Shown here piece after piece: positions 27,194 through 35,774 of a stretch of 64,000 bases of DNA. Each line of letters begins with the position of its first letter. Position 1 is the stretch's first letter. A program made the translations under genes and the position numbers. Origin of the DNA: Corallibacter vietnamensis (GTDB lineage: Bacteria > Bacteroidota > Bacteroidia > Flavobacteriales > Flavobacteriaceae); the NCBI RefSeq assembly GCF_039537875.1, contig NZ_BAABBI010000001.1, positions 806,001 to 870,000 of the forward strand, given 5' to 3'. Below the pieces are notes generated by a model. That model worked only from the letters and a program-made list of their open reading frames with translations, did no database searches and was not told the origin of the DNA.

Positions 27194-27201
27194 TATATTT
27201 G
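27194..27201 (+). promoter_or_regulatory. -7 element for the DtxR/MntR gene
   Basis: TATATTTG (TAnnTTTG), 18 bp before the ATG at 27220 and 15 bp after the palindrome, whose right arm would cover the -33 region. An in-frame TTG at 27199 falls inside the box, so the ATG is preferred. Confidence 0.6.
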
Positions 27202-27219
27202 TTTTTAGAAAAAGTAATT

Positions 27220-27876
27220 ATGATAACACTAACAGAAGAGAACTACATTAAAGCTATTTTTCATTTGAGTTTGCAAGGGAAAGAGACCGTCAGTACCAAT
27301 GATTTAGCAGAAGCAATGAATACTAAAGCATCTTCTGCTACAGATATGATTAAAAAGCTGTCAGAAAAAGGTTATGCTAATTATAAAAAATATCAAGGTG
27401 TTATTCTTACAGATTCAGGAAAAAAAGTCGCTCTTAGTATTATAAGAAAACACCGTTTGTGGGAGGTTTTTTTAGTTGATAAATTAGGCTTTACTTGGGA
27501 TGAAGTGCATGAAGTAGCAGAACAGTTAGAGCATATAAAATCTCCAAAGTTAATTAATCAGTTAGATCGCTTTTTAGATTATCCTAAACATGACCCTCAC
27601 GGAGACCCAATACCTGATATAAACGGAAATATGCCAATAGTTGAAAAAACACTACTATCTCAAGCACAAGTGGGGCATATTTATAGTTGTATTGGTGTTA
27701 ACGATAGTTCTGCAGAATTTTTACAATATTTAGATACTAATAATATTCAACTAGGATCTGAAATAGAAATCATGTACATAGAACCATTTGATAAATCTAT
27801 CAAGATAAAGGTAAACAACAATGAATTTACAGTGTCTAATAGTGTGGCAAAAAACTTATATTTAAAGAAAAATTAA
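27220..27876 (+). CDS. DtxR/MntR family metal-dependent repressor
   Basis: A 218-aa metalloregulator. The N-terminal winged helix (about residues 1-70) reads LTEENYIKAIFHLS, NDLAEAMNTKASSATDMIKKLSEKGY. The dimerisation/metal domain shows RKHRLWEVFLVDKLGFTWDEVHEVAEQLEH with the metal-ligand E and H residues. SPKLINQLDRFLDYPKHDPHGDPIP follows, then an SH3/FeoA-like C-terminal domain (about 150-218). The overall form is that of IdeR/MntR-type proteins. Divergent from the receptor-ABC operon with one shared palindrome, it most likely represses both that operon and itself when metal is plentiful. Whether it senses Mn2+ or Fe2+ is open. Confidence 0.92.
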   Translation: MITLTEENYIKAIFHLSLQGKETVSTNDLAEAMNTKASSATDMIKKLSEKGYANYKKYQGVILTDSGKKVALSIIRKHRLWEVFLVDKLGFTWDEVHEVAEQLEHIKSPKLINQLDRFLDYPKHDPHGDPIPDINGNMPIVEKTLLSQAQVGHIYSCIGVNDSSAEFLQYLDTNNIQLGSEIEIMYIEPFDKSIKIKVNNNEFTVSNSVAKNLYLKKN

Positions 27877-27898
27877 AGACTTTACAAACCATTACGTC

Positions 27899-28315
27899 TT
27901 GAATAAACTAATCTATATATTTATTTTTCTCTTTGCTCTATCTGGATTTTCTCAGGATACCATTCAAGTGAGATCGCCTAAAATCATTACGAAGTTGGGT
28001 TATGGTAAAACGTTAAATAAGGATGGTATTTCTGTTAAGTTTGTAAAGGTAATTTCAGATTCTCGTTGTCCTAAAGGCGTTAATTGTATTTGGGCAGGAG
28101 AAGCAGAAGTTTTAATTGATGTTTTTAAAAACGGTGTAAAAAGAGAGCAGCGTATTATAAAAGTTTCTTCCAGCTATTTAAGCAATGCGTCTCTGGTTAC
28201 TGTTTTAGATGATTCAGAACTACATGTAATGAATTTAGCTCCATATCCAGAATATGATATAAAAATTAAGCCAGAAGAATATTACTTACAGCTGGTAACC
28301 AAGCTTGTTGAATAG
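27899..28315 (+). CDS. Secreted hypothetical protein with CPxGVNCxWAGEA motif
   Basis: A 138-aa protein starting at a TTG (27899) followed directly by a clean signal peptide (NKLIYIFIFLFALSGFSQD). The mature part carries RCPKGVNCIWAGEAEVLIDV, a segment I have seen conserved in small secreted Bacteroidota proteins; its two cysteines could form a disulfide. It begins 22 bp after the dtxR-family stop and is probably on the same transcript, which would make it metal-regulated. Function unknown. Confidence 0.65.
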   Translation: MNKLIYIFIFLFALSGFSQDTIQVRSPKIITKLGYGKTLNKDGISVKFVKVISDSRCPKGVNCIWAGEAEVLIDVFKNGVKREQRIIKVSSSYLSNASLVTVLDDSELHVMNLAPYPEYDIKIKPEEYYLQLVTKLVE

Positions 28316-28349
28316 ATTATAATTGCCAATAGGTAAGGTTGAAAACAAA

Positions 28350-28493
28350 TCAATGACAACCACAATCACTACCGCTTCCGCAGTTTTTTGAGGAAGATTT
28401 TTTTCTTGGATTCCAAACAAATTTCATAACTAAAAATCCAACAGCAATAACTAAAGCTGTGATGACTAGTACTTCTTGAATAAAAGGATTCAT
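28350..28493 (-). CDS. FeoB-associated Cys-rich membrane protein
   Basis: A 47-aa protein. It starts MNPFIQEVLVITALVIAVGF, forming one transmembrane helix, continues with KFVWNPRKKSSSK and ends NCGSGSDCGCH, a cysteine-rich tail that could bind metal. Small proteins of this form follow feoB in many Bacteroidota (FeoB-associated Cys-rich proteins). It lies 7 bp after the feoB stop, so the order is feoA-feoB-this gene. Confidence 0.88.
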   Translation of the reverse strand: MNPFIQEVLVITALVIAVGFLVMKFVWNPRKKSSSKNCGSGSDCGCH

Positions 28494-28500
28494 AACAGTT

Positions 28501-30600
28501 TTATTTTAATAGTTGATATGTAATTAGAGCAACAACATAAGCAAATGAACTCATGAAAACTAATTGTGATGTTGGCCATTTCCAGCTATTAGTTTCTCGT
28601 TTTACAATTGCTAATGTACTCATACATTGCATGGCAAAAGCATAAAATAGCATGAGAGAAATTCCTGAAGCAAAATTAAAAACAGGTTTTTTTGTAACCG
28701 GATGAATTTCAGATGCCATTCTGTTTTTAATAGTATCTTCGTCATCACTACCAACACTGTATATAGTTGCTAGTGTTCCTACAAAAACCTCTCTGGCAGC
28801 AAATGATGTAATTAAAGCTATCCCTATTTTCCAGTCGTAACCTAAAGGAGAAATCATTGGTTCAATAGCATGGCCAGCAATACCTATATAGCTGTTTTCT
28901 AATTTAAATGAAGCAATATGTTGATTTAGTTCATCTTCAGATATATTATCATTAGCAAATTGCTCACTTATTATAGTTTCAGCATTATTAAAATTTTCTC
29001 CAGGGCCATAAGAGGCTAAAAACCATAATACAATTGAAATAGCTAAAATAATTTTACCAGCACCTAAAACGAACGCTTTAGTTTTTTCAATAACAGTTAT
29101 AGCTACATTTTTAAACAAAGGTGTTTTGTAGTTAGGCATTTCTACTACAAAAAATGTTTTACTCTTTATTTTTAGTGTTTTGTGTAAAACAAATGCAGAG
29201 CCAATAGCAGCAACAAACCCAATAATGTAAAGTAACAACAGGGTTAATGCTTGAAGACTAAACCCTAAAAAAGATCCTTCAGGGATAACCAAAGCTATTA
29301 AAATTAAGTATACAGGTAAACGAGCAGAACAGGTAGTAAACGGTGTGACTAAAATGGTTATTAATCGTTCTTTCCAGCTCTCAATATTTCGCGTTGCCAT
29401 AACAGCAGGTATAGCACAAGCTGTACCAGACATAAGAGGAACAACACTTTTTCCGCTTAGACCAAATGGACGCATAACTTTATCCATTAAAAACACGACG
29501 CGACTCATGTAGCCACTTTCTTCTAAAAGAGCCAAGAAAAAGAATAAAAAGGCAATTTGAGGTATGAAAATTATAACGCCTCCAATGCCTGGAATTATTC
29601 CATCAGCCAATAGACTTGTAAAAGAACCTTCTGGTAGTGTGTTGTTTGCCCATTCGCTTAAAGAAGCAAATGTATTATCAATAAAGTCCATTGGAATACC
29701 AGACCAGTCGTAAATGGCTTGAAAAATAAGCAGCAATATTGTAGCAAATATCAAGTAACCCCAAAATTTGTGCGTTAATATTCTGTCTAATCGTATTCGT
29801 AAATCTTTTGCAGAGCTTAAGTCTATAGTTTGTCCTTTTTTTAGGGTATTATTTATAAACTGGTAGCGCTTTATAGTTTCTTTTTGTTGTAACCTTTTTA
29901 AATCAGAGTTGCTTTTGGTTTTAAAATCTTCTAAAGCATCAAAAGCTTGACGGTCTATTTTTCCAAAATTAACATCTTGTGTAATAACTAACCACAGTTT
30001 GTATAGTAACTGGTTTGGGAAAGCGCTTTTTAAATCCTTAAAATAGGTTGGATCTATATCATTAGCATTTAAACAAGGTTCTGTAGACAGGTTTTTGTAA
30101 TCTGTAATTAGCGTTTTTAATTCAGAAATACCTGTTTTCTTTTTAGTGCTAATTAATGCTATTTTAGTATTAAGCTCTTTTTCAAGAGTATCTATGTCTA
30201 ATGAAATACCTTTGTAAGCCATTCTATCTGACATGTTAATGGCAAGAATGGTAGGGATTTCTAAATCTTTTATTTGTGTATAAAGTAGCAGGTTTCGTTT
30301 TAAATTTTCTACATCACAAACCACAATGGCTACATCAGGAAAATCTTTATCATTTTTGTTAAGAAGTAATTCTATAACAACACTTTCATCTAGAGAGGAA
30401 GCGTTTAAACTATAAGTTCCAGGTAAATCAATAATGTGAGCTTTTACACCACGAGGTAGCTTACAAATTCCTTCTTTTTTTTCAACAGTAATTCCTGGGT
30501 AGTTTCCTACTTTTTGGTTTAAACCTGTTAAGGCATTAAAAACCGATGTTTTTCCGGTATTAGGATTTCCTATTAAAGCTACATTTATTTGCTTACTCAT
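28501..30600 (-). CDS. feoB: Ferrous iron transporter B
   Basis: A 699-aa inner-membrane Fe2+ transporter. The N-terminal G domain has ALIGNPNTGKTSVFNALTG (G1), DLPGTYSL (G3) and NMSDRM (G4). A helical GDI-like linker (about 170-260) precedes a Nucleoside-recognition/Gate membrane part. Gate motifs GTACAIPAVMATR and PFTTCSARLPVYLI include the conserved cysteines of the pore, and the second Gate copy has AAREVFVGTLATIYS. The start overlaps the feoA stop by 4 bp (ATGA). Regulation by iron is expected, but I see no clear operator upstream of feoA. Confidence 0.97.
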   Translation of the reverse strand: MSKQINVALIGNPNTGKTSVFNALTGLNQKVGNYPGITVEKKEGICKLPRGVKAHIIDLPGTYSLNASSLDESVVIELLLNKNDKDFPDVAIVVCDVENLKRNLLLYTQIKDLEIPTILAINMSDRMAYKGISLDIDTLEKELNTKIALISTKKKTGISELKTLITDYKNLSTEPCLNANDIDPTYFKDLKSAFPNQLLYKLWLVITQDVNFGKIDRQAFDALEDFKTKSNSDLKRLQQKETIKRYQFINNTLKKGQTIDLSSAKDLRIRLDRILTHKFWGYLIFATILLLIFQAIYDWSGIPMDFIDNTFASLSEWANNTLPEGSFTSLLADGIIPGIGGVIIFIPQIAFLFFFLALLEESGYMSRVVFLMDKVMRPFGLSGKSVVPLMSGTACAIPAVMATRNIESWKERLITILVTPFTTCSARLPVYLILIALVIPEGSFLGFSLQALTLLLLYIIGFVAAIGSAFVLHKTLKIKSKTFFVVEMPNYKTPLFKNVAITVIEKTKAFVLGAGKIILAISIVLWFLASYGPGENFNNAETIISEQFANDNISEDELNQHIASFKLENSYIGIAGHAIEPMISPLGYDWKIGIALITSFAAREVFVGTLATIYSVGSDDEDTIKNRMASEIHPVTKKPVFNFASGISLMLFYAFAMQCMSTLAIVKRETNSWKWPTSQLVFMSSFAYVVALITYQLLK

Positions 30601-30824
30601 ACAATGTCTATTAAAATATGGATAGCCGTTTCTTTTCTAATTGCAAGATGTGAACCGTTTATGTTTAGGTATAAAGGATCTGAAAACGGAGCAACTTGAA
30701 CAAGCTCTACTTGATTGCCAGGCAGACAACCCATTTCTAATAGTTTTAACGGGATATGTATAGATGAAACATCTTTTATAATACCCGTTTGGCCACGTTT
30801 TAATTGTGCTAAAGTCGTTTGCAA
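30597..30824 (-). CDS. feoA: Ferrous iron transport protein A
   Basis: A 75-aa SH3-like protein that helps FeoB. The family pattern is visible: TLAQLKRGQTGIIKDV near the start, LKLLEMGCLPGNQVELVQVAPFSDPLYL in the middle and GSHLAIRKETA at the end. It is translationally coupled to feoB by a 4-bp overlap. The 73 bp between it and the Sco gene hold no further gene. Confidence 0.95.
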   Translation of the reverse strand: MQTTLAQLKRGQTGIIKDVSSIHIPLKLLEMGCLPGNQVELVQVAPFSDPLYLNINGSHLAIRKETAIHILIDIV

Positions 30825-30897
30825 GCTTATTTAGATTGATTTTAAAAAAGCAAAAATAAGAGAAATATTTAGGCTAAAAAAATGCTTACAAATAAAA

Positions 30898-31569
30898 CTA
30901 TTGATATTCTTGTTTTAGAGTGGAAATATCATCAAGTAAACGCGATATATCATCAGGGTTGGTGCCATCATAAAAGCCTCTAATTTGTTGCTTTTTGTCA
31001 ATAAGCATAAAGTTTTCGGTATGAATCATATCAAAAGGGCCGCCATCTCCACTAGTTTTTACAGCCAAGTAGCTTTTTCTGGCAAGCTCATAAATTTGTT
31101 TTTTGTCACCGGTAACCAAATTCCATTTCCCGTCTATTACGCCTTTTAGTTTAGCGTATTTTTTAAGCTGTGCAACACTATCAATTTCAGGAGTTACTGT
31201 GTGAGAAAGTAGCATAACTTCGTCATCATTTTTTATTTCCTTTTGTATTTTATACATATGATCTGTCATTATAGGACAAATAGTTTTGCATGTAGTAAAA
31301 AAGAAATCAGCAACATAAATTTTATCTTTATAAGTAGCTTGAGTTATGGTTTCGCCATTTTGATTAAGTAATTTAAAATCGGCTATTTTATGATATTTTC
31401 TTGTATCTAAAAGTGTGCTGTCAACCAATTCTGCATTTACCATAGTAGGTTGATAAATAGGAAGTACTTTTTTTGGGGTTAAAATGCTGTACATTATAGA
31501 AATAATAATTGCAGAGAGTATTAAAAAAACAATCCCGAAGCCCTTATATTGTTTAAAAAAAGAAATCAT
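30898..31569 (-). CDS. SCO1/SenC family copper chaperone
   Basis: A 223-aa membrane-anchored thioredoxin-fold protein. One N-terminal helix (YKGFGIVFLILSAIIISIMY) anchors it, with the fold outside. The copper motif is TTCKTICPIM (CxxxC), and the third ligand is the His of MIHTENFMLID. Sco proteins deliver copper to, or reduce, the CuA site of cytochrome oxidase. It stands alone, next to iron genes, with no oxidase gene in the window. Confidence 0.92.
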   Translation of the reverse strand: MISFFKQYKGFGIVFLILSAIIISIMYSILTPKKVLPIYQPTMVNAELVDSTLLDTRKYHKIADFKLLNQNGETITQATYKDKIYVADFFFTTCKTICPIMTDHMYKIQKEIKNDDEVMLLSHTVTPEIDSVAQLKKYAKLKGVIDGKWNLVTGDKKQIYELARKSYLAVKTSGDGGPFDMIHTENFMLIDKKQQIRGFYDGTNPDDISRLLDDISTLKQEYQ

Positions 31570-31676
31570 AAAATTAATTTGAATGTATTGTCATATAAAA
31601 TTCAAATACAAAATTACAATACAATAAATTTAAATACACTATTTTTAACATGCTAATTAAGATGTTACGTCTTTAA

Positions 31677-33629
31677 ATGAAAAGAAAAATGAAAATAAAA
31701 CTACTCCTTATTTGCTGTTTGTTTACAACAGTTTTTTATAGCCAGGATTACTTAAAAACTCAAAGTGATATTCAAAAAGCCGAAGCAAGAAACGCTTTTA
31801 GGCAAATGATGCAGCGCGTCAATTTGAATACAGGTAATTATGATGTTAAGTATCACAGGTTAGAGTTAAATATTGACCCTTCTGTGGCATTTATTTCTGG
31901 AGATGTAACAACATATTTTGAAGCAAAAGAAAACTTAAACCAAATAACTTTAGAGCTAACTGATAATATGGTTGTTTCTCAAGTAATACAGCGTGGTAAT
32001 TCATTAGCTTTTTCTCAAAACAGCAATGATGAAATAGTGATAACGCTTCCAGAAACACAAAATGCAGGTGTTTTAGATTCTTTGACAGTAAGCTATTCTG
32101 GAAATCCTGAAAGTTCTGGGTTTGGCTCTTTTGAACAAACAACTCATAGCGGAGACCCAATTATTTGGACACTTTCTGAACCTTACGGAGCCAAAGGTTG
32201 GTGGCCTTGTAAGCAAGATTTAATAGATAAAATAGATTCTATAGATGTGTATTTAAATACGCCTGAATTTAATCCTGATAATGAAGCGTATATTGCTGTG
32301 GCCAACGGATTAGAAATATCGCAAACAACCCAAGCAGGAGAAAAAACAACACGCTTTAAACACAAGTATCCTATACCAGCGTATTTGGTGGCTATTGCCA
32401 TTACCAATTACGAAGTATATAGTCATCAGGTTGATAATAATGGGCAACCTTTTGATATTGTAAACTATGTTTATCCTGAAAGTTTAGCATATGCTCAAGC
32501 AAATACAGGAGTTACCGTAGATATTATGAATTTGTTTAGCTCGCTTTTTGAGGAGTACCCTTTTTCAGACGAGAAATATGGCCACGCACAATTTGGTTGG
32601 GGCGGCGGTATGGAGCATACTACTGTTTCATTTATGGGATCTTTTAACAGAGGGTTGATTGCTCACGAATTAGGACATCAATGGTTTGGAGATAAAGTAA
32701 CATGTGGTAGTTGGAAAGACATTTGGCTTAACGAAGGTTTTGCTACGTACTTATCTGGTTTGACGGTAGAGCATTTAGATGGAAATGATTATTTCACAAC
32801 TTGGAAACAGCAAACCGTAAATTCCATTACATCACAGCCTAATGGTGCTGTGTATTTATCAGATACAGATACATTAAGTATTGGTAGAATTTTTAGTAGT
32901 AGATTATCCTACAACAAAGGAGCAATGGTTATTCATATGCTACGTAAAAAACTTGGAGATGCTGCATTTTATCAAGCTATGCGAGATTATCTAAACCATC
33001 CAGATTTTGCTTATGATTATGCAAAAACTGAAGGTTTCATAAATAGTGTAGAAACATCTACAGCAACCAATTTAACCGAGTTTTTTAATGATTGGTTATA
33101 TAATGAAGGTTATCCAACATACAACGTTACTTGGCATCAAGTTGATGAAACATCAATTTATATTGCATTAAACCAAACACAAAGTGACGCATCTGTATCA
33201 TTTTTTGAAGCTCCTGTGCCTATACGAATTTTAGGAGCCTCCGGAGAAGAACTCAATATTGTTTTAGAAAACACAGTAAATAATCAAGGTTTTACTAGAG
33301 CTGTTAATTTTACTGTTGCTGATGTTATTTTTGATCCAGAATATGATCTAATTTCTAGAAACAATACAGTAACATTAAGTATTGATAACTTTGATTTAAA
33401 AAACGATATATTAAGCGTTTATCCAAATCCAACAGCAGGTGTATTTCATATAACAAAACCTGACCATTTAATGGTTGAACAGGTTACTATTTACAATACG
33501 CTAGGACAAAAAGTATATGTGTCGACGTGGCAATCAACAATAGATGTCTCTTCATTTTCAGATGGATTGCTATTTGTTCAGTTTCAAACTAATCAGGGAG
33601 TTATTAATAAAACCTTGTTAAAAAATTAG
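31677..33629 (+). CDS. Secreted M1 family aminopeptidase with T9SS sorting domain
   Basis: A 650-aa zinc peptidase. A signal peptide (KIKLLLICCLFTTVFYSQ) is followed by an M1 N-terminal beta domain and the catalytic domain. That domain has the substrate motif GWGGGMEHTTVSFMG (a GxMEN-type motif with H for N), zinc site HELGHQWFGD and the third ligand Glu in WLNEGFATYLSG. The last roughly 80 residues (LSVYPNPTAGVFHI, VTIYNTLGQKVY, GLLFVQFQTNQG) form a type A type-IX-secretion sorting domain. It should therefore be exported to the cell surface or medium to trim peptides. Monocistronic. Confidence 0.93.
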   Translation: MKRKMKIKLLLICCLFTTVFYSQDYLKTQSDIQKAEARNAFRQMMQRVNLNTGNYDVKYHRLELNIDPSVAFISGDVTTYFEAKENLNQITLELTDNMVVSQVIQRGNSLAFSQNSNDEIVITLPETQNAGVLDSLTVSYSGNPESSGFGSFEQTTHSGDPIIWTLSEPYGAKGWWPCKQDLIDKIDSIDVYLNTPEFNPDNEAYIAVANGLEISQTTQAGEKTTRFKHKYPIPAYLVAIAITNYEVYSHQVDNNGQPFDIVNYVYPESLAYAQANTGVTVDIMNLFSSLFEEYPFSDEKYGHAQFGWGGGMEHTTVSFMGSFNRGLIAHELGHQWFGDKVTCGSWKDIWLNEGFATYLSGLTVEHLDGNDYFTTWKQQTVNSITSQPNGAVYLSDTDTLSIGRIFSSRLSYNKGAMVIHMLRKKLGDAAFYQAMRDYLNHPDFAYDYAKTEGFINSVETSTATNLTEFFNDWLYNEGYPTYNVTWHQVDETSIYIALNQTQSDASVSFFEAPVPIRILGASGEELNIVLENTVNNQGFTRAVNFTVADVIFDPEYDLISRNNTVTLSIDNFDLKNDILSVYPNPTAGVFHITKPDHLMVEQVTIYNTLGQKVYVSTWQSTIDVSSFSDGLLFVQFQTNQGVINKTLLKN

Positions 33630-33669
33630 TAATAAACTAATTATAGTTTTCTAAATGGTGCTAAAACAT

Positions 33670-33677
33670 TACTTTTG
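33670..33677 (+). promoter_or_regulatory. -7 element upstream of rseP
   Basis: TACTTTTG matches TAnnTTTG, 30 bp before the rseP ATG. The -33 position at the usual distance reads GTTTTC, a partial match only. Confidence 0.45.
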
Positions 33678-33707
33678 TGCGTTCATTTTAACAAGACATA
33701 AAATTAC

Positions 33708-35054
33708 ATGGAGTTTGTAATCAAAATATCTCAATTTTTATTGAGCCTTTCTTTACTAATCGTATTACACGAATTAGGACATTTTATCCCTGCAAAATTA
33801 TTTAAAACTAGAGTAGAGAAGTTCTATTTATTTTTTGATGTGAAGTTTTCATTGTTTAAAAAGAAAATAGGAGAAACCGTTTATGGAATTGGTTGGCTAC
33901 CTTTAGGAGGATATGTAAAAATATCTGGTATGATTGATGAAAGTATGGATAAAGAGCAAATGGCTCAACCACCACAACCATGGGAGTTTAGAACAAAACC
34001 AGCTTGGCAAAGACTTATCATAATGTTAGGTGGAGTTACAGTAAACTTTATACTAGCAATTATTATTTATATAGGTATGAGTTATTTTTACGGAGATAAA
34101 TTTTTGCCTAACAATAATGTAAAAGATGGTTTGCTTATAGAAAGCACAGTTGCAAATAATGCCGGTTTACGTACAGGCGATAAAATAATTGCGGTTGATG
34201 GTCAAGAGATTGAGAACTATTCTGAAATATCAGAAAAGGTACTTTTTGGAAAAGAAATAACGATAGCACGTAATGGACAAACATCTACAGTGACATTACC
34301 AGAAGATTTTTTAGCGCAACTTATAGATTCTAAAGAAAAATCATTCATTAATCTTCGTATGCCATTTTTAGTAGCAGAGGTTCCGGATTCTTCTTTCAAT
34401 AAAAGTAGCGGTCTATTAAAAGGCGATATCATTACTGGTTTAAACAGTACAAAGACTAAATATGCTGATGAATTAATCCCTTTACTAGAAACTTACAAAG
34501 GACAACAAGTACAAGCATCTGTTTTAAGAGATAATAATGAAGTAACATTGCCACTTACTATCAATGAAAAAGGTAAGTTAGGAATTGTTTACGCAACTGG
34601 TGCAACACCAGAAACATTAGAAAAAATAGGGTACTATCAGTTTGAAACAAAAAACTATAGCTTTTTTGAAGCAATCCCAGTTGGTTTTGTAAAAACAAAA
34701 GATAAGTTAGCTTCTTACATTAAGCAAGTAAAGGCAATTTTCACACCAAGCACAGGAGCTTACAAAGGTGTAGGAGGATTTAAAGCCATTTATGATATAT
34801 TTCCAACTACATGGAGTTGGCAGTATTTTTGGGGAATAACAGCATTCTTATCTATTATGCTAGGATTTTTAAACTTGCTTCCAATACCAGCATTAGATGG
34901 TGGTCATGTGATGTTTTTATTATACGAAATGATATCAGGAAGAAAGCCAGGAGACAAGTTTTTAGAGTACGCACAATTAGTTGGATTCATCATTTTAATA
35001 GCATTAGTACTGTTTGCGAACGGTAATGATATCTTTAAAGCTATTTTTAATTAA
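33708..35054 (+). CDS. rseP: RIP metalloprotease RseP (site-2 protease)
   Basis: A 448-aa intramembrane protease that cleaves anti-sigma factors. The zinc motif is VLHELGHFIPAKLF in the first helix and the third ligand region NLLPIPALDGGHVMFLLYE near the C-terminus. Two PDZ-like domains sit between them (about residues 125-300; LRTGDKIIAVDGQEIENY is the clearest). GIGWLPLGGYVKISGM is the usual membrane-associated loop. It ends 70 bp before the tRNA-Asn gene and is the last chromosomal gene before the island. Confidence 0.95.
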   Translation: MEFVIKISQFLLSLSLLIVLHELGHFIPAKLFKTRVEKFYLFFDVKFSLFKKKIGETVYGIGWLPLGGYVKISGMIDESMDKEQMAQPPQPWEFRTKPAWQRLIIMLGGVTVNFILAIIIYIGMSYFYGDKFLPNNNVKDGLLIESTVANNAGLRTGDKIIAVDGQEIENYSEISEKVLFGKEITIARNGQTSTVTLPEDFLAQLIDSKEKSFINLRMPFLVAEVPDSSFNKSSGLLKGDIITGLNSTKTKYADELIPLLETYKGQQVQASVLRDNNEVTLPLTINEKGKLGIVYATGATPETLEKIGYYQFETKNYSFFEAIPVGFVKTKDKLASYIKQVKAIFTPSTGAYKGVGGFKAIYDIFPTTWSWQYFWGITAFLSIMLGFLNLLPIPALDGGHVMFLLYEMISGRKPGDKFLEYAQLVGFIILIALVLFANGNDIFKAIFN

Positions 35055-35071
35055 AAAATTTAATGATAAAG

Positions 35072-35102
35072 TTTGCAGAGATTAAAAAATAATATATCTT
35101 TG
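35072..35102 (+). promoter_or_regulatory. Promoter of tRNA-Asn (TTTG-N19-TAnnTTTG)
   Basis: TTTG at 35072-35075 and TATCTTTG at 35095-35102 are separated by exactly 19 bp, a complete match to the Bacteroidota housekeeping promoter. The tRNA begins 22 bp further on. This is the cleanest promoter in the window and shows the tRNA copy at the left end of the island is the expressed one. Confidence 0.85.
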
Positions 35103-35124
35103 CGCTCGCAAAAGCGAATAACAC

Positions 35125-35198
35125 TCCTCCTTAGCTCAGTTGGTTAGAGCATTTGACTGTTAATCAAAGGGTCCTTGGTTCGAGCCCAAGAGGGGGAG
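35125..35198 (+). tRNA. tRNA-Asn (GTT)
   Basis: A 74-nt cloverleaf. The acceptor stem TCCTCCT pairs with AGGGGGA (one G-U), the D arm GCTCAGTTGGTTAGAGC, anticodon stem TTTGA/TCAAA with loop CTGTTAA (anticodon GTT) and T arm CTTGG-TTCGAGC-CCAAG are all intact. CCA is not encoded. Its 3' 45 bases are the left copy of the attachment-site repeat of the genomic island, so the gene was kept functional on integration. Confidence 0.97.
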
Positions 35199-35199
35199 C
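35154..35199 (+). repeat. attL: 46-bp direct repeat within tRNA-Asn
   Basis: Starts TGACTGTTAATCAAAGGGTC inside the anticodon arm and runs one base past the tRNA 3' end. An exact copy is at 55688-55733. The pair bounds a 20.6 kb segment carrying its own integrase, so these are read as the attachment sites. Confidence 0.92.
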
Positions 35200-35209
35200 T
35201 TAACAACAG

Positions 35210-35245
35210 AAAGCCTTTACAGAAATGTAAGGGCTTTTGTTTTTT
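35210..35245 (+). terminator. Terminator after tRNA-Asn
   Basis: AAAGCCTTTACA / TGTAAGGGCTTT (one G-U) with GAAA tetraloop, then TTGTTTTTT. A closely similar hairpin (55740-55767) follows attR, so the tRNA terminator region is also duplicated, in diverged form. Confidence 0.85.
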
Positions 35246-35249
35246 ATTC

Positions 35250-35273
35250 AGGTTAAACATGGGTTAAACAAAT
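35250..35273 (+). repeat. GGTTAAAC double box near the left island end
   Basis: Two direct GGTTAAAC boxes 11 bp apart. The 24-bp unit matches 55553-55576 at 22 positions and in the same orientation. Placement 51 bp inside attL and just upstream of the integrase gene at the other end suggests arm-type integrase binding sites. Confidence 0.65.
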
Positions 35274-35278
35274 TTAGT

Positions 35279-35571
35279 TATTTAGAGCTTTAGATTATAG
35301 AAGCGTTTTAACTATTGCTTACTTTTAATTTCTCAAATTAATTCATTAAAACATAAGCTTAAGACAAGATGAACATTATTCAAATTTTTAGCATAATCTA
35401 TCATATCTTTCTTTAAAGAATGATCTGCAATTAGTTTTCATCTCATTCGAAAGAAATGAATTATCGATCCATTTCACAGCTCTTTTGGGTGTTTTATAAT
35501 GCGTTTAAAAACATCTAATTTATGATTGTGTTCATTAGTTAAAACGCTTCTATAATCTAAAGCTCTAAATA
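35279..35571. repeat. 293-bp element with 36-bp perfect terminal inverted repeats
   Basis: Left arm 35279-35314 and right arm 35536-35571 are exact reverse complements over 36 bp (left starts TATTTAGAGCTTTAGATTAT). The 221 bp between them have no gene. TA stands at both outer ends, as expected if TA is the duplicated target, which is the habit of Tc1/mariner- and IS630-derived MITEs. It could instead be a structured RNA. The rest of the 35246-35774 gap shows nothing else recognisable apart from the GGTTAAAC boxes. Confidence 0.6.
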
Positions 35572-35774
35572 TTAAAATTTAAGTAGTTGGTCTAAATTTA
35601 TTTGTACTTCCTTTTCTTTTATTATCTTTAGTCTCTCCCTAAATATGAAACACTAATAAACTTCAACTTTGATTCTGCTGCAAGCAATGTATCTTATGCT
35701 AAAATGTAAAGTTTAAAACAGGTCATTATTATAGTTTATGTTTTTAAATAATTTCAAAAAAACACATTCATTCC

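Noticed and set aside
34811..35026. Alternative reading frame inside rseP
   Set aside because: It lies fully inside the conserved RseP C-terminus with the catalytic NLLPIPALDGGH segment; no own signal.
35279..35571. Retron msr-msd RNA bounded by a1/a2 inverted repeats
   Set aside because: No reverse transcriptase gene is anywhere in the window, and the arms are longer than usual a1/a2 pairs.
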